DNA of 64,000 bases from Cryptomeria japonica (lineage: Eukaryota; Streptophyta; Pinopsida; Cupressales; Cupressaceae), in NCBI RefSeq assembly GCF_030272615.1, contig NC_081413.1, positions 607,268,209 to 607,332,208 on the forward strand. Reading direction: 5' to 3'. How positions within the stretch are numbered: position 1 is the first letter of the stretch; every line of letters begins with the position of its first letter. Of this stretch, positions 56,540 through 64,000 are shown piece by piece. The position numbers were made by a program, and so were the translations under genes. The notes under the pieces were generated by a model. It saw nothing but the letters and a program-made list of their open reading frames with translations. It was not told the origin of the DNA and searched no databases.

Positions 56540-59500
56540 ATGATATTTCCAGCTGACTATGATGTTGTCTTAACTCTTTTAAGTCGTCATCATAGTATTC
56601 AAGGTTCACAATCAATGTCAGATTTGTTGGCATCCCCAACTCCAAAGAAGATGAAATACAAATATGACAAGTATCAGAATGAGGTAGCACCTTCCCAGGT
56701 TTCTTCTCCTTTGGATCACATCAGAGACACAGAAATAGGGCACGTTGATATGTCAGAATTTGTCAAGAGGATAGAAGATCCACATGATAATAACTTGCAG
56801 CGGCTGTTGGACAGCCATATCCACTATGCATCATCTTTCCTAGTGGTTGCCCTAGAACCTGAGTTCGTTCTTGCCTGCGCCCATTATTTTGACAAAGAGT
56901 CAAGAGTTATAAAAAATGATGACGGTGAGGTGAGAATCCGTCTTGATGCAGATATGATCGAGAAGGTCTTCAGAATACCTCCTGCACCTGTTTATATGAA
57001 AATCTCCAAAGAAAGTGCAATGGAGTATTATGTGAAGAGGGAAAAAGATTGCAACAGACACATCAATAGGTGGATCCAAGAGCCACGAGCCTCCTTCTCA
57101 AGGTGGGAAAAGTTGTACCAGTTCATCATGTTCATAAGGCAGTCTCATCACATTTCATGGGGAGAAGTCATCAGCGCTGCCTTGTGCGAACAACTTGCAA
57201 CAGTTCCTACGATCATGACCTTCTTCATGAATTCATATTTGGTATATTTGGCAGCATCACTTAGACACTTTCCAGGTATTTCTACCAAGGGTGATCGCTC
57301 AATTATACCAGTTTGGGAGTATTATGACCAGTTGCCCTTGAAACCCAACAGACTACATTTCAGAAGGGTCAAAGATGCATTCTTCAGATATTTCATGTGT
57401 TAGTTTGACATAAATCTCAGGAACAAGAGAGTATTAGATGAGGCATGGGAAAAGGTGTGGGAGTATGGATGTTTGTTTCTGTAGTTTCCCACCTTCACCT
57501 ATATGAGAATTGGATGCTATGGTGGTCAGCCATATATGCTTCCCAGATACCCAACTAATAAGATCATTCTTATGGAGTTGGGAAGACAGATCATGCCTGT
57601 CCACACTTTTCAATCTGCTAGACACAAGGTTGGAATGGGGATCTCTACCACAAACCCATTGAAAATTGGCCGGTATTTCCTTGTCACATCTGTGAAAGCT
57701 AAGGCCATGGAGACAGAACTGCAGGAAATCAAGCTCAAAAGGTTTAAAACTAGTGGTGATTTTGATTACAGGGTTATGAAGGAGAAGATCAAGAAATCCT
57801 TTGTGCATGTGCATAAGGCATTTAGGACGTCTGGGTAGATCTCCACAGAGAAGCCGAAGTTCTAAAGATGGATTACTGCATGCTCACTATTGAGTAAATT
57901 GTTGATTTGAACTTGGTGGATATCCCACAAGGGATGATTGATGATGGGCACATACTTGATCCTGAATACATTTCATGGAGGGTTGAGGAAGGTCCACTTC
58001 CTTTGATCCAATGGTCGCACAAGGAGTGCATATCCATCCTTGAGAGATTTCAGCCTATCTTGGCTAACACCAACACATGGCTGAAAAGTAATGCTGTTAG
58101 ACTTATATAAATCAAGGTTGGTAAAGAAGATGATTCTACGGGGCCTCTTGGACGTAAGTCTGAGATTCAGGTTGACAACAAGGAGGGTGCATAATCTTTG
58201 GGCACAATGATCAAGTTGCGAGTCAGCCGCGCAGTAGTGCTTCCTTCTGAGGAGACGAAAGTTCATGGGAAGGAAAAAATCATGATTCAATGTTTAGGTG
58301 ATTGATCTGGATAATCAAGAAGAGGGGCAGCAATCTGATGATGCTCCCAAATCTCCAGTTTCAGACTCGCCTGATGAGATCATTCCTCTAGTTTCCATTG
58401 AGACGTCTCTTTCTCCTCATGATTTTCTTGTGGATGAGTCTCCTCAGAATTTTATTCCCATTTCAGCATACGAGCCATCTCCTAATCATCAACAAGAGAG
58501 TGTGTTGGAAGTTCTTGAGGATATTCCCACTTGCATCCAGTTATCAGAAATTGATACTTCCACTTCTTGTTTGGAAGAATTCATGAGGCAATCTTCATGC
58601 CCATTGGTAACTGAGCAAATCATGGTCACTGTCCAAATAGATATTCCTCCCAGGATGACCACGGTGATTCAAATAGAAATTGCTTCTCCTTTGCCTACGA
58701 CTGCTACTGGAGGGGAGTTGATGACTTTGCCTCCATGGATTAGTTCTTTTACTCCAAAAAGAAAGAAGCATGAAATCTCACCTAATGCCTTTGATTACCA
58801 ACAACTGAAACAGTCTAGATCCAAAGTTGCTAAGAAGGCCAAAACTATCTCCAGAGTAACTGTTGACAACAACAAGATGAAGGTAGCTGAAATTGTGGAA
58901 CCTATTGCAGATAAGCCACTTGAAGAAATGTCAACTGCTGATTATAAGGTTACAAGGATAGAGTTGGGTAAACAGACGCATGAGGTCATTAAACATGATG
59001 CTTAATTTTTTGTTGCTTCGCTGGTGCAAAGGTGTGATGATCTTGTAGCAAAGAAAGAAAAGCTAGAAGATGAAAACCGATAACTTATGGCATCCGTTCA
59101 TAAAATCACAAAACCTGCTGCTAAAGGGAGTAACTCCATAGGTTCTTTTGGTTCCCAAGAATCAATTCATGGAGTGGAAAGAGCTGCTCAAAAGGTAAAA
59201 GCACTGGATTCTTGGGTTGATCAGCTTCATGATCTATGTGCACAAGTAATGAAAGACATTTTTCAGATAATGTCTAAGTTAGAGGCCATTGAGGAGAAAC
59301 TAGATCAGACTTATGATACTTTCAAAAAGAATCTAGAAAGTGTTGAAGAAAGTTTGACAATCTGGCGTACCATGCCCCAGCAACAGTTGAGTGTTCTATA
59401 GGAACACGCCATCATCTCTTCTAGGGTCATGTACTTGGAATTTGAAGAGCTCCTGGAAAACAAGGCCCTTGTTCTTAAATCCCTCATTGAGGAGATCGGT

Positions 59501-59860
59501 GATGCAAAGAGATTCTGGGGTGAAGTTTTCTGAGATATTGTCTCACATTGTAAAAGGGCCTCTTGCAACATAGTAAGTCAGGATGGAGAGTTGATTCCAG
59601 AAGAAAATCTTGTTGATGTAGAAATGAGGATTCATAATGAATGGAGGAACGAACAATTCAGACATTGATGAAACACCAAGCCTTTCTGCATGAAATCCAT
59701 TCTATCTTGTATAAAAACAATTCTTTGCTCCGTTGTTGTCATGACACTATTGTGAAGACCATGGTTGTTGCCAAGAACACCCATGAACTGAATCTCAAGG
59801 AACTACAAACGAGCATCCAGAAATTTCAAGGATTTGTGTCTTCACAAAATGCAACTTAAG
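56540..59860 (+). pseudogene. Unknown multi-domain protein gene with C-terminal coiled coil, inside LTR B
   Basis: I do not recognise the family. ATG at 56540 (MIFPADYDVVLTLLSRHH) opens 288 codons to a TAG at 57401. The same frame then continues past TAGs near 57482 and 57836. The N-terminal part looks globular (FLVVALEPEFVLACAHYF, RLDADMIEKVFRIPPAP, WEKLYQFIMFIRQSHHISWG, YLAASLRHFPG, LPRYPTNKIILMELGRQIMP). 57907-58110 continues in another frame. 58298-59005 is acidic and Pro/Ser-rich (DAPKSPVSDSPDEIIP), then basic (FTPKRKKHEI). 59087-59401 is helical and probably coiled coil (AQKVKALDSWVDQLHDLC, MSKLEAIEEKLDQTYD), and decayed pieces run to 59860. With about six stops and two or more frame changes it is not translated now. 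The length and coherent codon pattern show it was once one protein of around 1000 residues. Confidence 0.65.
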
Positions 59861-60129
59861 TGTTTTTCAACACTTAGTTGAATTTTCCCTCGTTTGTAAT
59901 CTTTAGTTGTAATTTTGTTTTGACAAGTTACATGTAAAAGTATTTTTTGTAAAAAGCAAGTTACACATTACTTTCACTTTTGTAATTATATGTAAGGCAA
60001 CTACAAGTTGTGTCCAATTAGGACTATAGTTGGAATAAGTCTTAGTTAGTTATTGAATAAGTCTTGGTGGTTGAGAGAATCTCTCAAGTTAGTTAGATTC
60101 CTCCCACCTTTTTCTCAAAGCTCCTCTTC

Positions 60130-60137
60130 TATAAATA
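60130..60137 (+). promoter_or_regulatory. TATA box of LTR B
   Basis: CTTCTATAAATACTTGAG, about 800 bp before the LTR end. Transcription would start near 60165 and include the stem-loop repeats and the PBS. Confidence 0.65.
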
Positions 60138-60206
60138 CTTGAGGGGTCTATTGTAATTGATATCTTTTTGGAAAGCAAGCAAAAATTCTGCCAAATTTAT
60201 AGCAAG

Positions 60207-60676
60207 AAGTCTTTGAGCTTATGTAGGTGAATTGAAAGTTTTTGAGGAATAATAAAGAAGGATTACTCAAGTTTTGAGTCTTTGAGCTACATGTTTGAGT
60301 TTGAATCTTTTTATTTCTTCCATGCAAAGTGTTTCTAAAAGGGGATTACTCTAATCTGATTTGAAGTGTTTGAGCTGCAAGTAGAGAAGATTAATTAAAA
60401 TAGGAAAATCTCTAGAAGGAGCAACAAGTCTTTGAGCTTGCATCTATTCTTGAGGAAAAATGATTGTTTGATAAGAAATAGCAGCAAGTCTTTGTTCTTG
60501 CATTAGTTCTTGTCTTTGTGTTGAAATAATAGATTATTCTAGTCTTTGAGTTGTTGTCTTTTATTCATTGTAAAATTTAGTATAGCAAAGGTTAGATAGG
60601 ACTTCACATAAACAAGTCTTTGAGCTTGATATTGTTGTCTCGTCATGAAGGAAGTGATGAAAGTCTTTGCGCTTTC
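60207..60676 (+). repeat. Eight copies of a small stem-loop motif in the LTR B leader
   Basis: The motif has the form CAAG-TCTTTGAG-CTTG. Copies are at about 60207, 60276, 60363, 60425, 60484, 60541, 60613 and 60659, roughly every 50-85 bp. The loop TCTTTGAG/TCTTTGTT/TCTTTGCG is conserved. Stems vary but often still pair: CAAG/CTTG at 60425 and 60613, GCAAG/CTTGC at 60484, GAAAG/CTTTC at 60659. The copy at 60659 keeps pairing with a different base pair. Copies at 60276, 60363 and 60541 pair poorly. Confidence 0.8.
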
Positions 60677-60945
60677 AAGAAACTTCATTTCCTTTCTCTC
60701 ATTTCACTTGAAAGTGGTTACTGTTGTTCATATTCAATCACTATCCTTTTCTATGAAGAGAAAAGGATATTGTCTTTCTTGAAAAAAGAAGAAAGATTGA
60801 TGTCCCATCCCATTTTATTTTCAAAGTTGTAGTTAAATAGGGGGAGCCTTCCCTTAATTAGGAGAGTTTTTACTCATGTGCTGTAGTTGAAACTACAATT
60901 TTGTATATTTCCCCAAGTGTACAAAATTTTCAACCAACAATTTTT

Positions 60946-60963
60946 TGGCGACTCTGTTGGGGA
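60946..60963 (+). promoter_or_regulatory. Primer binding site of the LTR B element, Tat/Ogre type
   Basis: TGGCGACTCTGTTGGGGA closely resembles the PBS TGGCGACTCTGCTGGGGA typical of Tat/Ogre-lineage Ty3 elements (recalled as complementary to a tRNA-Arg; the tRNA identity is from memory and not checked). It sits 6 bp after the LTR B end. Confidence 0.8.
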
Positions 60964-61223
60964 CACGGACGCATTCAGAAGCGTCACGCTTTCGTTTGAA
61001 GACTAGTGTCTTGTTGGTAAAAAAAGGGGAAAAAGGAAATACCTTTTCTTGGGTTTCCTGCTGATCAAATGAGATTTGAAGTACTTTGTTATTTCTATCT
61101 TAAAGATCTCTGATATAAATTTGTTTGGCCCATCTGAAACACTAACATATTCTTTTCAAATCTGTTAGGGACACAGATGCATTCAGAAGCCTCACGCTTT
61201 CGTTTGAAGACTAGTGTCTTGCT
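60956..61223 (+). repeat. Duplicated leader segment overlapping the PBS
   Basis: 60956-61016 and 61162-61223 share about 60 bp (GGGACAC(G/A)GA(C/T)GCATTCAGAAG, TCACGCTTTCGTTTGAAGAC, TAGTGTCTTG). The first copy includes the 3' half of the PBS; the second lacks the TGGCGACTC half. Both contain small inverted repeats (GAAGACTAGTGTCTTG). Confidence 0.9.
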
Positions 61224-61388
61224 GTTTTTAAAAGAAGAGCTTGGAAATAGTTTCATTTCTCAAAGCTAGAAAGTTTGCGTGTTTACGTTCATCGGAAGAT
61301 AGGTGAATATTCAGAAGAAATATCTCTTGTTGAAAGAGCTAGATTCCTTTTGCTCACTAGTACATCCTCCCTTTCACGAACCACAAGT

Positions 61389-61437
61389 ATGACTAATCCA
61401 CCTCCACTTCCTCCTCCCGGTCCATGGGGAGTAGCTT
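61389..61437 (+). pseudogene. gag start of the LTR B element, cut by a copia insertion
   Basis: ATG at 61389 gives MTNPPPLPPPGPWGVA before the copia LTR begins at 61438. The position, about 430 bp after the PBS, and the Pro-rich start fit a gag N-terminus, but only 16 codons remain in the window. The rest should lie beyond the inserted element, to the right. Confidence 0.5.
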
Positions 61438-62588
61438 TGATGAATACTAAGAGGGGGGGGTGAATTAGTATGCCAAAAATCTTTTTACTTAAACACTTAA
61501 ACAATTTGAAGATAAACCGGTAAAACAATTTAACAGACAGACCGGTTATCACACATGCAAACAAAAATTCAAATAAAGCATTCACCCACAAAAGTAATAC
61601 AATCATAACACAAGATATTTGACGTGGAAACCCAAATGGAAAAAACCACAGTGAGATGGAACTCACAAGTCACTATCTACAGAATAGAAACTAGACCAGT
61701 TAAGGTCTTACAATGTTCTTCACTGAAACAGATCCTGTTAGGAATCTCAATCTCTGTTAGGAGATAAGTCCGATTAAAGACTACCTTGCTAGAGGATTTT
61801 AGATTCACAGAAGTGAACCACCTTATTAGAGGATTTTACGAAAAGCTTTTGGGCCTACCCGGTTAAGGGCTATAGACTTGTCAAAGATGTGAGTAATCAA
61901 CAAGTGTTTGATCTATCTAGTAGCACAAACTGCTTGGTTAGATCCAGTATTGCTCACATTTAATGCATTTCAGCATTACTTCAGTATTCTCTATCTCTCT
62001 CTCAATTACAACTTGATCTTCTCAGATAAGATCACTCTTCCAACAACTCAACAACCACCACAACATGAACCCTTTTCCGCAACAACCTAAAACCCTAGAC
62101 ATGATGTCCTTTTAAAGGAATCTGATTTCATGTCGGTCAAATAGGATTACATTACAATTTCCTAGGTTCAATGAATCTAGACATACTTAGTAACACGACA
62201 CAAAAAGCACCGTCAATGTGTCGGCACCATCAAAAAATTGGTGGATTGGTAACTCATCACAAAATGCCGGTTGGTAACTCATCACAGAGTATTACCGGTT
62301 CATACAAAAATACCGGTTGCCGGTTTGACAAAAATGAAGACTGGTAAGAATGTGTTATGCCGCTTTGCTCCCTCATACTGCTTGAGATCTACGAACCGCT
62401 TGGGGTCGACATGATGCTTCAGAGCGGGAAACACATTCTGCAAAATCACCAATAGTCTAAAGACTAGAATACAACATACCGGTTGGAACAAATACCTGTT
62501 GAGCTCTAGCTCATACATATAAAGGGGATCTCAATGCAAGTGTGTGTCCATCAATGACAATCACAACATAAACATAAAAAATGCCAAC
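61438..62588 (-). repeat. 3' LTR of copia no. 4 (1151 bp)
   Basis: Plus-strand edges are TGATGAATACTAAGAG at 61438 and ATGCCAACA at 62588, that is TGTTGGCAT...CTTAGTATTCATCA in element orientation. The CACCCCCCTCTTAGTATT run near the end matches the other copia LTRs here. It contains repeated GTTAGGA/CCGGTT segments (61735-61870) and a duplicated TTGGTAACTCATCACA (62235-62285). Confidence 0.85.
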
Positions 62589-62933
62589 AATCTCCCCCTT
62601 TGGCATTGATGGCAACACTTAGGAAAATAAAATTTTGACATCTAAGTGTTTTACAATAAAAAACATGCCTTTAACAAAATTGCTCCCCCTAAGCATATAC
62701 ACTATCCTTTAATCAATACAATGTATAGCAATTTTGCATACATAGCATAAACATTGAGATATCAGAGCATATAGCATATATCAAAGCATATAGAAAAATT
62801 TTAAAACCAGATACTTCTCCCTATTTGTCTCCAAAATAGATAGAGTACTTCTCCCCCTTTGCCAACAATGACAAAGTACCGTTGAACAACCTTGTTTCCA
62901 TTTGATATTAAAATAATAAAAGTTTATGACAAC
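62589..62933 (-). promoter_or_regulatory. Polypurine tract cluster and 3' UTR, copia no. 4
   Basis: Plus-strand pyrimidine tracts lie at about 62589 (ATCTCCCCCTTTGG, adjacent to the LTR), 62681 (TGCTCCCCCTAAG), 62815 (TTCTCCCTATTTG) and 62850 (TTCTCCCCCTTTGCC). They are spaced along 260 bp between the ORF end and the LTR, the same layout as in copia no. 2 and no. 3. Confidence 0.7.
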
Positions 62934-64000
62934 AATGAATAATACTTGTCAAAAACTGATTTATAGTCCTGCAAAAATTGTTTCATGGATAGAGACCGGG
63001 ACTCAAGTAGGGAGGTGGCCACTTCTTTCTCTGTTTGCATCTAGGATACCTGTTCCTCCATGGCATCAACTGTGCTCATCTCTTGTGTAACTGTCAAGGC
63101 ATCTAGGTTCAGATAACACTTCTGAAGAATTTACAGATGTGGAAGTAAAACTAGTTCTAGCTCCTGCAAATCTCTAGACCATGTACTGATCTCTTGCTCC
63201 ATTTTGGCTGATTGGATCTAAAACCAGTGAACGATTTGCCCATAAGTTGCAAAGGAATCATAAGGTGGCTTAAATGTGCTCAAGTAAGACTGTAAGTCCG
63301 TTTGAAGCTTTTGCTTCTGAGCTAGCACATCATCGCAGAATAGATGGGGTTGACAGATTTTGCTTAGTAGCAAGTTTCCTTCATCCAAAGCGTCCCTTAT
63401 ATCCTTTTGGTCTTTTAGAAGTTCAGACTGGAGTTCATTCAACTTTTTCACCAGAGCAATGTTATGAGCCTTTTGATGCTCTTTCTTGATATTTTCCTCA
63501 ACTGCTTCTTCCAGGCTACTATAGTACATAGTAATTTAAGCTGTGCTAGTGATGATTCAGTGTTAGGAAGATTGGTACCAGGGATCAAACCGGTAAGGGT
63601 GTCTACAACCACTTGAATTATGTCTTGCTCCTTTTTCCTTTGAATGATTTCAAGGCGCTCTTGAGCAACCTTGATGCTCTGCATAAGCTCCTACTCACTT
63701 GCAGACTGGAGATCGATAGGACTGGAGATATCAGTCGGTTTGGCTTGACTCCCGGTTGCCTTCGAAGTCTCCATCTGTGTGCTCTTCATCGCTTCCGCTG
63801 CCTTGTCTGCTTCTTCCTTCTTCCTTTTCTTTGCTTCCTTCTTCTATTCTTGTTCCTTGTCTTCCTCTTCTTTCTTTTTCCTCTCTGCTTCCTTCCTCTT
63901 CTCCTCTTCTTTCTCTTCCTCTTCCTCTTCCTTCTTCTTCTTTTTTCCCTCTCCCTTCTTCTTCTTCTCTTCTTCTTCTTCTTCTTCTTTTCTTCCTCTT
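62934..64000 (-). pseudogene. Lys/Glu-rich coiled-coil ORF downstream of copia pol (env-like position)
   Basis: From 64000 down, the minus strand encodes a long K/E-rich helix (KKEEEDKEQE, stop, KKEAKKRKKEEADKAAEAMK), then KPTDISSPIDLQSASE, stop, QSIKVAQERLEIIQRKKEQD. A frame change near 63530 follows, then SLEEAVEENIKKEHQKAHNI, LVKKLNELQSELLKDQKDI, DVLAQKQKLQTDLQSYL. After more stops it continues EQEISTWSRDLQELE and SLSMKQFLQDYKSVFDKYY to a TAA near 62934. It lies between the expected pol and the PPTs, where Sireviruses may carry an extra (env-like) ORF. I see no signal peptide or membrane segment in the visible part. The trinucleotide CTT repeat at 63950-64000 encodes the K/E run. Confidence 0.6.

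Larger units (their letters stand above)
54191..60939 (+). repeat. LTR B: giant 5' LTR (6.75 kb) of a Tat/Ogre-like Ty3 element
   Basis: It starts TGTTGTGACGTATTC at the LINE break and ends CAACCAACA at 60939, 6 bp before a PBS. TATAAATA at 60130 leaves an R-U5 of about 800 bp. U3, about 5.9 kb, contains the conserved start (54191-54702), a repeat patch near 55190-55440 and a long decayed ORF (56540-59860). Giant LTRs occur in Ogre-type elements, but an ORF in U3 is not standard. The alternative is that the true LTR starts after 59860 and the ORF belongs to an upstream element; no second PBS or PPT supports that. Confidence 0.6.
61438..64000 (-). mobile_element. Ty1/copia element no. 4 (Sirevirus-like), 3' part
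   Basis: Minus-strand order from the right edge: a coiled-coil ORF, a 3' UTR with several polypurine tracts, and a complete 3' LTR. It is inserted into the gag of the LTR B element (candidate target site AGCTT at 61433-61437). Its pol, gag and 5' LTR lie beyond 64000. Confidence 0.75.

Overview
This window is repeat-dominated nuclear DNA from a seed plant, probably one with a very large genome. A gymnosperm is my guess, because there are only TE layers and decayed PPR debris across 64 kb, and because of the PPR style (runs resembling NALVDMYAKCG and LFDRMPQRN). I see no intact single-copy host gene, no tRNA or rRNA gene and no CRISPR. Almost every coding stretch belongs to a retroelement and carries stops or frameshifts.

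Layout. (1) 1-~5460: minus-strand Ty3/gypsy element cut by the left edge, with integrase, RNase H, RT, protease, gag, PBS and 5' LTR in order. (2) ~5785-7930: an LTR fragment followed by pentatricopeptide (PPR) pseudogene pieces on both strands. (3) 7931-14050: AT-rich DNA with a 378-bp tandem duplication. (4) 14050-~21040: more minus-strand PPR debris joined directly to the 3' end of a nearly complete minus-strand Ty3 element (gag-pro-RT-RH-IN). Its 3' LTR is missing, and its 5' LTR is the inverted partner of the 5785 fragment. (5) 24382-33137: nested plus-strand Ty1/copia elements. A 2.2-kb LTR plus gag is interrupted by a second copia (Sirevirus-like) element, whose own gag is interrupted by a solo LTR. 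(6) ~34300-37894: minus-strand Sirevirus-like deletion derivative lying against a minus-strand Tat-type gag-protease relic (37895-40516). (7) 40517-46184: AT-rich DNA with one CACTA-like terminus.

(8) 46185-60943 is the most unusual part. A LINE reading frame is split by a 7.47-kb minus-strand sequence with LTR-like ends (LTR A). It is flanked by the direct repeat GGATC, and the LINE frame is restored exactly across it. 147 bp further on, the LINE is cut again by a plus-strand LTR of the same family (LTR B, 6.75 kb), which ends at a Tat/Ogre-type primer binding site (60946-60963). So the window appears to hold a family of giant LTRs. LTR A carries 16 dispersed near-palindromes at about 135- or 170-bp spacing. 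LTR B carries a long decayed ORF ending in coiled coil, and a downstream leader with eight copies of a small stem-loop, two of which keep pairing through compensatory changes.

(9) 61389-61437 is the start of the LTR-B element's gag. It is cut by a minus-strand Sirevirus-like element whose 3' LTR (61438-62588), multiple polypurine tracts and Lys/Glu-rich coiled-coil ORF run off the right edge.

Working relationships: the coding modules are retroelement replication machinery (capsid, protease, reverse transcriptase/RNase H, integrase), with PBS, PPT and LTR promoter signals. Insertion order follows from nesting: LINE first, then LTR A and the LTR B element in undetermined order, then the right-hand copia inside B. 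On the left, copia 1, then copia 2, then a solo LTR. All identifications are by eye from motifs; no database search was possible.
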